This document shows, one piece after another, positions 26,876 to 35,356 of a stretch of DNA of 64,000 bases. Within the stretch, counting starts at the first letter, position 1. Every line of letters starts with the position of its first letter. A program made the position numbers and the translations under genes. Source of the DNA: Hathewaya massiliensis (GTDB lineage: Bacteria; Bacillota; Clostridia; Clostridiales; Clostridiaceae); assembly GCF_902143515.1 (NCBI RefSeq), contig NZ_CABFVD010000009.1:57494-121493 (forward strand), written 5' to 3'. The notes under the pieces were generated by a model that did no database searches, was not told the origin of the DNA, and saw nothing but the letters and a program-made list of their open reading frames with translations.

Positions 26876-26943
26876 TTTGAAATTTTAAGCTATATATACT
26901 TTGATTTCAAATCTAGAAGTAATTGAATAATCTTATGTATAAA

Positions 26944-26973
26944 AAGTACGCAATCACTAACGATTGCGTACTT
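26944..26973. terminator. Bidirectional terminator
   Basis: A perfect 12-bp stem, AAGTACGCAATC and its complement, lies between convergent genes with A/T tracts on both sides. Confidence 0.85.
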
Positions 26974-26978
26974 TTATA

Positions 26979-27347
26979 TTAGAACATTCTATCTAATTCT
27001 CTTTTTCTGTTTTTTTGCTTTTGCTTTAAATTATTTAAATCTTCACTAGTCATATTTTCTGCGTTATGATTTATATAACCTTCCGTTTCAATATAGTTTT
27101 CTTTTAAATTTTCTGCTTCTTCTTTCCTACTTTGATTTGAAAAATCCCCACCATAAGTTATTTTATTTTTAAGGTTTTCCATTTCGTTTCTTCTAACTTC
27201 TTGTATTTCTCTAGCATTTTCTAAGTTTCCTCTAGATCCTATATCTGAATGTTGTTCTAAATGTCTTTCTGTTCTAACATAGTTATCCATAGTTTCACTT
27301 AATTGGTTTAATCTATTCTTTACTTCTCTCTTTTCTGCATTCTTCAT
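26979..27347 (-). CDS. Conserved small charged protein with internal duplication, unknown function
   Basis: This 122-residue, highly charged, helical protein has no membrane segment. It seems to contain two related units of about 45 residues: one with NYVRTERHLEQHS ending RRNEMENL, the other with NYIETEGYINHN ending RKRELDRM. The ribosome site AGGAGGTCATACAA is very strong, which suggests high expression. The composition (Glu, Asn, Lys, Arg) recalls small spore-core proteins such as Tlp, but I cannot assign it. Single gene. Confidence 0.65.
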   Translation of the reverse strand: MKNAEKREVKNRLNQLSETMDNYVRTERHLEQHSDIGSRGNLENAREIQEVRRNEMENLKNKITYGGDFSNQSRKEEAENLKENYIETEGYINHNAENMTSEDLNNLKQKQKNRKRELDRMF

Positions 27348-27774
27348 TTGTATGACCTCCTATTTCTACCATTCTATGCCCTTTGAGCAAAATATTTGGA
27401 CTCTATTTTTTTATATTTTACTTTAAACTATCTTTGTATTACAATAATATTTTGTCTCTTTTAAAAATAATAATACTAATAAAATTGTGGCATATATATT
27501 AAAATTTCGTTGATAATTTAAATTTATATTAATCTTATAAAAGTATAATATATAATAAACAAAATACCCCTAATACTATTATATACTATTAATACCATAA
27601 TAAGGATTTATAACGGCATAATAACTGTCTATTATCTTTTAAAATAATGAATATTAAGTAGGATAGTCATAAGCTGAAATAAAAAAAGAATTTTCCTAAG
27701 GAAAACTTAAAGGTTTTCTAGAAAAATTCTTTTTATTTATGTAATCAATACTATTAAATTTAAACAGACTAATA
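27348..27774. other. AT-rich gap with one repeat scrap and a terminator
   Basis: No coding frame of note is present. GGATAGTCAT at 27661-27670 matches the conserved end of the intergenic repeat family. The right end holds the terminator of the next gene (27683-27735). The middle (27410-27655) is nearly pure A/T. Confidence 0.5.
27683..27735. terminator. Terminator of the YbjN-like gene
   Basis: AAAAAGAATTTT (27683-27694) pairs with AAAATTCTTTTT (27723-27734), with a smaller inner pairing in the loop. A/T runs lie on both sides. Confidence 0.7.
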
Positions 27775-28212
27775 TTATTCTTGAGCTTTGCCCTTTTCTT
27801 TTTCAAGTATTACTATAAGTTCTGCAATATCTTTTTCCATAGCTTTAAAATATGCTAGTGCCGTTCCTAAAACCTTATCCGCATCAAATTCTTCATCTGA
27901 ACCAACAAACTCATAAGTTACATTTACATTGTTTCTTTTGTCTATATAGTACTTTATCCCCTTAGTTCTCATATTAAATTCGTTTATGGTTTCAAGAGCT
28001 TTTACCATAGCTTTATGCCCAGTTAAGTTAACAACTTTTGTTACTACTTCAACTACTGGTGTTGGGTATATTATCACATAATAACTAAATTCTCCAAATT
28101 GATTTTGGAATACGCTCTTATAATAGTGAACATCGTCTTGCTCAGCTTTTTCAAAAGCCTCTTCAATATCCTTTTCTTCTAAGAAGTTTTCAAATATTTG
28201 AACTTTGCTCAT
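27775..28212 (-). CDS. Conserved cytoplasmic protein, possibly YbjN-like fold
   Basis: This 145-residue acidic protein has no signal or membrane segment. The pattern YVIIYPTPVVEVVTKVVNL followed by the helix KAMVKALETINEFN and KYYIDKRNNVNVTYEF recalls the secretion-chaperone-like fold of the YbjN family, in which beta strands alternate with a helix that holds paired small domains. No catalytic motif is visible. The ribosome site AGGGGGAG is strong. The assignment is tentative. Confidence 0.5.
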   Translation of the reverse strand: MSKVQIFENFLEEKDIEEAFEKAEQDDVHYYKSVFQNQFGEFSYYVIIYPTPVVEVVTKVVNLTGHKAMVKALETINEFNMRTKGIKYYIDKRNNVNVTYEFVGSDEEFDADKVLGTALAYFKAMEKDIAELIVILEKEKGKAQE

Positions 28213-28284
28213 ATATTACTCCCCCTATTTATAAGTTTTAATATATATTAACACAAAGTTAACTTATATACAATTTATTTTTAT

Positions 28285-28304
28285 CCGATGACTAGCCGCT
28301 CTGT
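28285..28304 (-). repeat. Intergenic repeat family, end fragment (copy C)
   Basis: CCGATGACTAGCCGCTCTG is the conserved family end; it starts three bases beyond the pdaA-like stop codon, in the same orientation as that gene. Confidence 0.5.
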
Positions 28305-28307
28305 TTA

Positions 28308-29336
28308 TTATATTTCACTTACATTTTTGAAGCTATATCCTTGTTTTTTTAAAGTAGTTATAAAATAATCTAAGGCATCTGCATCAGACTTTGATAATCC
28401 ATGTAACAGATAAATGGCACCATTATGAGCACTATCCACCATCTTTTTCTTTGTGACTTCTACAGATGGTTGATTATCTATGTCATAATCAGCATGAGCA
28501 AAGCTCCAAAAGAAGGATTTATATCCCATACTTTTTATAATTCCTAAAGATTTTTCACTATAATGTCCCATAGGATACCTAAAGAATTTTGTAATATTTT
28601 GTCCTGTAGTTTTCTTATATAAATCTTCTATATATATGATTTCTTTTTGAAACTTATCCTTATTATCTGCTAAAGTAGGCATAGAAGGATGATTAGCTGT
28701 ATGATTTCCTATGGTATGTCCATCATTTAATATAGCCTTAACTAAATCAGGCCTATTTTTAAGAAAATCTCTTGTTACAAAAAAGGTAGATTTAATTCCA
28801 TGTTTTCTTAGAGTTCTTAAATTTTGTTCTGCATAACTTTCAGAAACCCCCTCATCAAAGGTTAAATATATTACTTTTTCTTCGGTATCTCCTATATAGT
28901 AAGAATTATATTTACTTAAAAACTCCTTAGTTTCAGCAGCTCTTGGAACTTTATGCTCTTTATTAGGTATATAATACCATGATTTTTTTTCATTATTTAA
29001 AGAGTTAATATTTTTATCAGAGTTTAGTTTTTCTTCTTGTTCCTGCTTCTTTTTTTCCTCTTTTTCTTTTTCTTCTTGTTTTTTCTTTTCTTCTTCTAAT
29101 CTCTTTTGCTCTTCTTCTTGCTTCTTTTGTTCTTCTTCAGCTCTCTTTTGTTCTTCTTCTAATCTCTTTTGTTCTTCTTCTACCCTCTTTTGTTCCTCTT
29201 CTAATCTTTTCTTATTTACATCCGTATTTTCTTCTATCTTTGTATTATTACTTTCTTCTATCTTATCAAATCTTCCACACCCTATAAAACTAATACTTAC
29301 TATTATAGATAAACCTAAGCTTATTATTTTTTTCAT
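28308..29336 (-). CDS. pdaA: PdaA-like polysaccharide deacetylase lipoprotein with heptad-repeat spacer
   Basis: The product is 342 residues. A lipoprotein signal ends FIGC (about 17-20), then about 85 residues of Glu/Lys-rich heptads (RLEEEQK-type, six or more near-identical units), then a NodB domain. YLTFDEG, TFFVTRDFL, NHTANHPSMP and FFRYPMGHYSEKSL match the PdaA subgroup, in which the first motif reads TFDEG rather than TFDDG. PdaA deacetylates muramic acid during muramic-lactam formation in spore cortex. A lipid anchor and long spacer are unusual for PdaA, so a vegetative wall role is possible. It has an AAGGAGACGG ribosome site. Confidence 0.85.
   Translation of the reverse strand: MKKIISLGLSIIVSISFIGCGRFDKIEESNNTKIEENTDVNKKRLEEEQKRVEEEQKRLEEEQKRAEEEQKKQEEEQKRLEEEKKKQEEKEKEEKKKQEQEEKLNSDKNINSLNNEKKSWYYIPNKEHKVPRAAETKEFLSKYNSYYIGDTEEKVIYLTFDEGVSESYAEQNLRTLRKHGIKSTFFVTRDFLKNRPDLVKAILNDGHTIGNHTANHPSMPTLADNKDKFQKEIIYIEDLYKKTTGQNITKFFRYPMGHYSEKSLGIIKSMGYKSFFWSFAHADYDIDNQPSVEVTKKKMVDSAHNGAIYLLHGLSKSDADALDYFITTLKKQGYSFKNVSEI
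29040..29210 (-). repeat. Coding 21-bp tandem repeat (heptad spacer)
   Basis: Within the pdaA-like gene, about eight imperfect copies of a 21-base unit encode RLEEEQK, RVEEEQK, RAEEEQK and similar heptads. Copy number probably varies between strains through slippage. Confidence 0.75.
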
Positions 29337-29451
29337 ATTCCCGTCTCCTTATGATGTTAAGAATTTAATTATATTTTATAATAATCTTAAGTCTAACTCC
29401 ATACTATAAATCGATTTGTAATTATTCTGTTTCCTATTTGAAACCTTTTAT

Positions 29452-29529
29452 ACCATGACTAGCCGCTCTAATCTCCCATGGAACTCTGTGAAAGCAATTC
29501 CTACCAAATGGAAGATTTAGACTCTCTAT
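29452..29529 (-). repeat. Intergenic repeat family, copy D
   Basis: This stretch of about 78 bases lies just beyond the MATE gene stop. On the minus strand it reads from GAGAGTCTAAATCTTCC through CATTTGGTAGGAATTGC to AGAGCGGCTAGTCATGG. It aligns over its whole length with 49045-49122. The ends TCTAATCT and AGATTTAGA can pair. Confidence 0.65.
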
Positions 29530-29540
29530 TTATAAATTTT

Positions 29541-30920
29541 CTACATATTCTCTATAATATTCTTTATCCATTTATCAGAGCGAAGTCTTTTAAAGCAGAA
29601 AATTGATTTAATAATTTCCTCTACAGTAACCAATGCCACTACATACTGAACTGGTAATTTAATTATAAATGCTCCTATAAAGGCAAGTGGAACCCCTATA
29701 AGCCACATAGTTATAGCTTCTAATTTTAAAGAATAACCTGTATCTCCGCCACCTCTAAGTAATCCTACAATGCAAGTAATATTAAAAACTCTTATAATTA
29801 AGATAATTGAAACTACATAAAGTATAATTTTTGAAGTATATTTTACTTCTTGTGAAACATTAAAGAAAGAAAGTATATACCCTGACGTAGAGCTTAATAA
29901 AATTGCAATTACTATACCAATTAAACAAGATAATATAGAAATTCTTATGGCATCATCCTTAGCTTCATCCATAAGTCCAGCTCCTACCTTATTACCAATA
30001 AGTACAGTAGATGCACCGGCTATTCCAAAAATGACCACCATAAATAGGTTTTGTACTGTAGTACAAATTTGTACTGAAGCTAAAGCTTCTGTACTTATTC
30101 GCCCATAAATTATAGAGTAAACTATGGTTCCAATGCCCCAGCAAGCCTCATTTAAAACCACAGGAACTACAGTTTTAAATATATTTAATATAAATTCTAC
30201 ATTAAAATTAAGCATGTCCCTAATTTTTGCATTAATAACGTTATTTTTATAATACACATATAAAATTAAAACAATACACTCAAAAACTCTCGCAATTAAA
30301 GTTGCTAGAGCTGCTCCTTCAACTCCCATCGTAGGTGCTCCGAAGTTTCCAAATATAAACATATAATTAAAAAACATATTACATACGATAGCAAAAGCAC
30401 TTACTACCATAGGTGGAACTGCATTATGTATAGCTCTTAGTGCTGTACTATAGTTAAAGCTTATAGCTGTAAATATATAGCTAAAACAAACTACCTTCAA
30501 ATATCTAATACCAAGTTCTATTACAATAGTTTCCTTATTAAATAAACTTATAATACCGTAAGCACAAAAATAGGCTATTACAGTAAATACTATGGAAATG
30601 GCTACTCCCATAAAATTTCCAAAACCCACTACCTTTTTTATATTGTCCCTATCCTCTTTCCCCCAAAACTGAGCTATAAAGACCCCACACCCCGCATATA
30701 TACCTATAATAAATAAGTTAAAAAGAAAAAAGTATTGATTTGCTATACCAACCGCTGCAATTTCCTTTTCCCCAACTTTTCCAATCATCAAGGTATCCAC
30801 CATATTTAAGGATGAGGCTATAAAGTTTTGAATTACAATAGGTAATGCAACTTTTAAAAGATTTTTATATAATTTCTTATCCTTAAACATCCATGAAAAA
30901 ATTTTTTCTTCTCTATTCAT
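29541..30920 (-). CDS. MATE family multidrug/metabolite efflux transporter
   Basis: This protein of about 459 residues has twelve membrane helices in two MatE repeats. The N-terminal half shows KVALPIVIQNFIAS, MVDTLMIGK and AVGIANQ, and the second half begins near VPVVLNEACWG, a family hallmark. The start is the ATG at 30920, seven bases after GGGAGA; an ATG seven codons upstream coincides with the predicted transcription start. It probably exports organic cations or drugs in exchange for Na+ or H+; the substrate is unknown. It stands alone, with its own promoter overlapping the preceding terminator. Confidence 0.92.
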   Translation of the reverse strand: MNREEKIFSWMFKDKKLYKNLLKVALPIVIQNFIASSLNMVDTLMIGKVGEKEIAAVGIANQYFFLFNLFIIGIYAGCGVFIAQFWGKEDRDNIKKVVGFGNFMGVAISIVFTVIAYFCAYGIISLFNKETIVIELGIRYLKVVCFSYIFTAISFNYSTALRAIHNAVPPMVVSAFAIVCNMFFNYMFIFGNFGAPTMGVEGAALATLIARVFECIVLILYVYYKNNVINAKIRDMLNFNVEFILNIFKTVVPVVLNEACWGIGTIVYSIIYGRISTEALASVQICTTVQNLFMVVIFGIAGASTVLIGNKVGAGLMDEAKDDAIRISILSCLIGIVIAILLSSTSGYILSFFNVSQEVKYTSKIILYVVSIILIIRVFNITCIVGLLRGGGDTGYSLKLEAITMWLIGVPLAFIGAFIIKLPVQYVVALVTVEEIIKSIFCFKRLRSDKWIKNIIENM

Positions 30921-30945
30921 AAAATTCTCCCTTCTGTACATCTAG

Positions 30946-30974
30946 TTTATATACCTTAAGACAAAAAAATACAA
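30946..30974 (-). promoter_or_regulatory. Promoter of the MATE gene
   Basis: On the minus strand TTGTAT (30974-30969), 17 bases and TATAAA (30951-30946). The -35 box lies inside the T-tract side of the upstream terminator, so the two signals share bases. Confidence 0.5.
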
Positions 30975-31001
30975 CCGCCTTGAAGTTTTTCAAAGTGGTT
31001 G
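30962..31001 (-). terminator. Terminator after the HAD phosphatase gene
   Basis: CAACCACTTTGAA and TTCAAGGCGGTTG pair around AAAC (one mismatch, one G-T pair), then TATTTTTTTG on the minus strand. Confidence 0.8.
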
Positions 31002-31121
31002 CTTCTAATCACTCATATTTAAACATATTTTCTATAATAAATAATTATACAGTATTTTATTTTTTATTTCAATAAGTATAATCAGTGGTTTTCAATATTA
31101 AAGAGATTGTGAACCTGAAAA

Positions 31122-31994
31122 CTAAATAGACCTATCTATATCATCTTTACTATTAATTATACCTTCTTTTTTTAATATATAATTTATTACACTGTTCTTT
31201 TCATTTGTACCTATAATATCTGTAGCATAATCCTTAAGTTCTTTCTTCGCATTTAAAACTGCTACGGCATTTTTAGCTATTTTAAACATAGGTATATCAT
31301 TATAACTATCTCCAAAAACCGTAACCTCACTATTACTAACACCTTCTAGTTCCAGTAAAGTCTCTATAGCCCTAGCCTTAGTAGCTCTATTAGAGGTTAT
31401 GACTAGCCAGTGCCAACCTGGGTAATATTGATCCTCTTCAAAGGTCATGTGGAGATACTTTCCATAGTTTTCTTTTAAAAATTCATATAAATCTATTAGA
31501 TTTTCTCTCTTATTTATAATAGTGAGAGTAGTTATTTGATCTTTTAAAGCATCTTCTATATTTTCTAGCTTTGTAAGCCTCGGATCTTTATCATCTGATT
31601 TTTTCTTAAGAATTAGCTCCATGCCTTCATTAATAACCTCACCGTAATACAACTTGTCCTCTTTTCCCGTAAAAGCAGATACTAAGGGTGATGAACCATA
31701 CTCCTTAGTTAATCTTATTACCTCCCTTGAAACCTCCTCTTCTATGCTATTTATTATTATATGTTTTCCTGTATTATAATCAGAAATATAAGCACCATTA
31801 TGTTCTATTATAGGAAGTTTTAAAGGCACATCTCCTAATATATATTTTATAGAAGTATAACTTCTAGCTGAAGCTACAGTAAAATTCACACCTTTTTCTA
31901 AGAGATATTCCATGTTTTCTCTTGAATAATCAGAAAGTCTTGCATTATTCTTAAGTAGAGTTCCATCTAAATCACTTATGTATATTTTTCTCAT
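31122..31994 (-). CDS. HAD superfamily phosphatase, Cof type
   Basis: The product is 290 residues. Motif I is ISDLDGTLL with Asp8 and Asp10; the cap is type IIB; motif III lysine lies in SNRATKARAI, and motif IV is FGDSYNDIPMF. These define the Cof/YkrA subfamily of phosphatases acting on sugar phosphates, flavin or nucleotide substrates in the cytoplasm. The actual substrate cannot be told. It has an AGGGGAATAG ribosome site and is a single gene with its own terminator. Confidence 0.9.
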   Translation of the reverse strand: MRKIYISDLDGTLLKNNARLSDYSRENMEYLLEKGVNFTVASARSYTSIKYILGDVPLKLPIIEHNGAYISDYNTGKHIIINSIEEEVSREVIRLTKEYGSSPLVSAFTGKEDKLYYGEVINEGMELILKKKSDDKDPRLTKLENIEDALKDQITTLTIINKRENLIDLYEFLKENYGKYLHMTFEEDQYYPGWHWLVITSNRATKARAIETLLELEGVSNSEVTVFGDSYNDIPMFKIAKNAVAVLNAKKELKDYATDIIGTNEKNSVINYILKKEGIINSKDDIDRSI

Positions 31995-32320
31995 ATTCTT
32001 CTATTCCCCTTAAAAATTAGTTTATACTATTATTATTCTATGGATTAAATACTTTACTATATTATTCTACCATTAATTCTTATACTTTGTTATATAAAGA
32101 TTTATTATCTTAAATCTATGCAAAATCTTTAAAATAACTAATATTATTTTCTTGTATTTTATTTCTGTACAAATTGTAAGTAGATGCATAATATATTAAG
32201 TAGCTGTTATAGTAATTATTTTTATATTTTTCTGAATATTTGAAATACTGTATGTACTTTTTATTGCAGTTGTTGTAAAATTTATATAAACATTTTTAAA
32301 TCTTGAAGGAGAGATGCACA
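31995..32320. other. Gap between divergent genes
   Basis: AT-rich divergent promoter region. I see no repeat copy, riboswitch or convincing small gene; no -10/-35 pair stands out except a weak TTGCAG...TATAAA near 32265-32290. Confidence 0.4.
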
Positions 32321-33733
32321 ATGTTTAATAATAAATATCTATACAGGGAATCTTTAGGTACTAATTCAAAGAATCTACCTTATTTCTACGCTCTAGAAAT
32401 AAAAGGGATTTCCAATTATAAATTGTATAAAGCTTATATACTAGAAGATTCTATCTTATTCACAAAAATTAGCGAAAATTTCTTTTTGCATAATCCAAAT
32501 AATAAGAAATTTATAGAGTCTTTGTTGAGCAGAGAAATTTTTTATGATAACTTAAACTTGAATAAAAAAACATGTATTCCTAAGGATAATAGTAGTTTTG
32601 AAGTTAATTTAGAAAATGCCTCTGAAATTAATATTAAAAGTAGATCTTCTTTTAGAGTTTTTCCCTATAAAAGCACTGGAATTTTTACAATAAATTTTAA
32701 GGACTTAAACAATAGAAATTTTCACCTTATTGGAAGACAAGATACAAAATATATTTATGAATGTTGCAAAAAAATTTTCCCTAAGATAAGTCTTATAAAT
32801 TGCAACTCCAAATATAATATCACAGAAATTGCTAAATATTATTCAAACCTAGGACATGATTATATGGCATTAAAGATTATTGAAAATTATATTAATAAAG
32901 TTTCAATGGAATCCATAGATGAAAGTATATCATTTGAAAGAGCTAGGCTATTAAAAAACGTAGGTAATTATAATGAATCTCTAAATGAACTATTAAATTT
33001 AGAAGATAATTTTAAAGATAAGAAATCCTTATTTAATGAAATTTCTTCTATTTATATTTTATTAAATAACTCTGATAAAGCATTAAAGTATACCAATATG
33101 GTCTTAGAGACATTTGGAGGTAATCCTTTAACTTACTTTAATATGGGAAAAGCTTTAAATCTTAAAAGTGAATATGAGAAAGCACTAGAAAATTTTAAGC
33201 TTGCAGAAGATTTAGGTTATAAAGATAATGACTTGATATTTAATAAAGCCTTAGTTTTTTTCAATTTGGAGGATTATAAAAAATCCCTATATTTTTCAGA
33301 AAAATATCTTCAAAGTTCTCCAAAAGATATTAAGGCTATGCTATTAAAAGCTGAGACCTTATATTTTTTAAATCAATATAAGGATGAGATAGCCCTTTTA
33401 GATAAAATAATTGCTGTAGATAATACTATATTTCATGCATATTGTTTAAAAGCTGATGCCTTAATTAAATTAGAGGATGATAAAAAGGCTCTTAAAATAT
33501 TAAATAAAACTATTAGAGCTTGTCCTGAATATCCTCTTCCTTATTATATTAAAGCTTGTTATTATTCTAAAATTGCAGATAATGAAAGTGCCCTTAAAAA
33601 TCTACAGCAAGCTATAAAGCTTTATCCTAAATATATAGACTATGCCCTAGATGATCCTAGGTTAAATTTCATTAAATTTACTTCTGAATTTAGAGAAGTA
33701 ATTCTTAAATATGAAAACCTTGAAATAACTTAA
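32321..33733 (+). CDS. TPR-repeat protein with unknown N-terminal domain
   Basis: The product is 470 residues from the ATG at 32321, seven bases after AAGGAGAG. The first 150 or so residues form an unrecognised beta-rich domain (FRVFPYKSTGIFTINFKDL), perhaps PH- or YokE-like. From about 165 to the end there are at least seven tetratricopeptide repeats (for example YFNMGKALNLKSEYEKALEN). There is no signal or membrane segment, so it is cytoplasmic. TPRs bind other proteins; the partner is unknown. It faces another TPR protein, which is membrane-anchored, across a shared terminator. Confidence 0.75.
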   Translation: MFNNKYLYRESLGTNSKNLPYFYALEIKGISNYKLYKAYILEDSILFTKISENFFLHNPNNKKFIESLLSREIFYDNLNLNKKTCIPKDNSSFEVNLENASEINIKSRSSFRVFPYKSTGIFTINFKDLNNRNFHLIGRQDTKYIYECCKKIFPKISLINCNSKYNITEIAKYYSNLGHDYMALKIIENYINKVSMESIDESISFERARLLKNVGNYNESLNELLNLEDNFKDKKSLFNEISSIYILLNNSDKALKYTNMVLETFGGNPLTYFNMGKALNLKSEYEKALENFKLAEDLGYKDNDLIFNKALVFFNLEDYKKSLYFSEKYLQSSPKDIKAMLLKAETLYFLNQYKDEIALLDKIIAVDNTIFHAYCLKADALIKLEDDKKALKILNKTIRACPEYPLPYYIKACYYSKIADNESALKNLQQAIKLYPKYIDYALDDPRLNFIKFTSEFREVILKYENLEIT

Positions 33734-33749
33734 TATATTAAAAAATAGA

Positions 33750-33790
33750 AAAGTTGTCCTTCAGAAACTACTGGGACAACTTTCTTCTTT
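33750..33790. terminator. Bidirectional terminator between two TPR genes
   Basis: AAAGTTGTCC (33750-33759) pairs perfectly with GGACAACTTT (33774-33783), followed by a pyrimidine tract. Confidence 0.85.
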
Positions 33791-33797
33791 TATTATT

Positions 33798-35063
33798 TTA
33801 TTGTTTTAAAGTTTTAATTCCATTTTTAGCATCTAAATCATTAGGATTTATTGAAATTGCTTTATTAAAATATTCCTTTGCCTTCCCTTTATCTCCCTTT
33901 TCTAAATAATTCCATCCAATACATGAATATAAATTTGCATTTTTTTCATCTATTTTTAAAGCTGTTTGACATATCTCTAGTGATTTATCTTGCTTACCTA
34001 AATTATTATATGTCCAAGCAAGCCCTCTATAAGCATCAAAATAATTGGGATTTAATTTAATAGCTTTTGTAAAATCATCTAATGCCTCATTATATTTTCT
34101 AAGAGAATTATAACTCCATCCTCTTATATTGTATGCTGAACTTTCCTTGTCGTATTTTTCTATAGACTTATTAAAAGAATTAATGGCATCTTTGTAGTCA
34201 TTTAAATTATAATATGCCCATCCTTTATAAAGATATCCTAAGTAAGATTCTTCATTTTCTTTTATTATTTTTTCGCTTAAATTTATAAGTCCCTTATAAT
34301 CTTTATTATTATCATAAGCATTAGCAATAGAACTCAAAACATCTATTGTTATATTTTCTTTTTTTAAAAGCTTCTTCTCTCCAAACTGAATAGCTTTATT
34401 GTAATCACCTTTACTAACAAGTAAATCTATTTCACCCTTTACTGCATAGTGATTTGTAGGGTTAAGTTCCAATGCCTTTTCATAATCCCTTATAGCTTCT
34501 TCATATTTTTTTTCAGAAGTAAAAAATTCACCTCTTCCAACATAAGCCATAGAGTATGAAGGGGATTTATCTATTGCCTTATTAAAGTATTCTAAAGCTT
34601 TATCTTTATTATTAGAAGTAATATAGATATTTCCTAGTATTACATAGTCTACTTCATTTTTAGGATTAAACTTTTTACTCTTATCTATTGCTATTTTTGC
34701 ATCCTTAATATTTTTATCTTTTAAATCCATAAGGCCTTTAACTACATAGGGAAATTCTTCTTCAGGTTTTAAACCTATGGCTTTTTTTATATCTTCTCTG
34801 CCCTCTATATTTTTATTTAAAAGGCTTCTTACATAAGCTCTGTAGGAATAACTTCTATAGTCTTCATTTTCCTTTAAAGATTTTGAAAGTTCCTTTTCTG
34901 CCTCTTCCAATCTATTTTCTGTTATTAATGTATATATATAATTATATTCCTTTTTCTTTTTATTATTAAAATATAGACCCATACTTAAAGCAACAATAAC
35001 TATAATAGTAATTATTATAAAAGGACTTTTTGAAGTTTTTTTATTTTTTCTTGTTGATTTCAT
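33798..35063 (-). CDS. Membrane-anchored TPR-repeat protein
   Basis: The product is 421 residues. The start at 35063 is nine bases after GGAGG; an ATG seven codons upstream covers that site. A basic head (MKSTRKNKKTSKS) and one membrane helix (about 15-33) are followed by about ten TPR units, many with the consensus ALEYFNKAIDKSPSY. The protein is a membrane-tethered scaffold, most likely with its repeats outside the cell or under the wall. Its function is not recognisable. Confidence 0.8.
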   Translation of the reverse strand: MKSTRKNKKTSKSPFIIITIIVIVALSMGLYFNNKKKKEYNYIYTLITENRLEEAEKELSKSLKENEDYRSYSYRAYVRSLLNKNIEGREDIKKAIGLKPEEEFPYVVKGLMDLKDKNIKDAKIAIDKSKKFNPKNEVDYVILGNIYITSNNKDKALEYFNKAIDKSPSYSMAYVGRGEFFTSEKKYEEAIRDYEKALELNPTNHYAVKGEIDLLVSKGDYNKAIQFGEKKLLKKENITIDVLSSIANAYDNNKDYKGLINLSEKIIKENEESYLGYLYKGWAYYNLNDYKDAINSFNKSIEKYDKESSAYNIRGWSYNSLRKYNEALDDFTKAIKLNPNYFDAYRGLAWTYNNLGKQDKSLEICQTALKIDEKNANLYSCIGWNYLEKGDKGKAKEYFNKAISINPNDLDAKNGIKTLKQ

Positions 35064-35356
35064 AATAATATTCCTCCTCTCCATATGTTTCTAAGTTTTA
35101 TCCTATGCCTATAAGATACTGTGTGTTCCGTTCTATTTTCTATAAGTGTATATAAATTATAATTTAATACACACTTAGTTTAGATTTATATTAGTATGTT
35201 ATTATTATATATAATTTTACACCACTATTATATATAATCTTATATTATTATAATATATTTAGTCTTTATTTGAAACAGTTCATAAATAATCCTATTATAA
35301 AAACTCTAATCTTACTTATACTATTTAGGAAAATACTTTTAAGGAGCGTAGTTATT

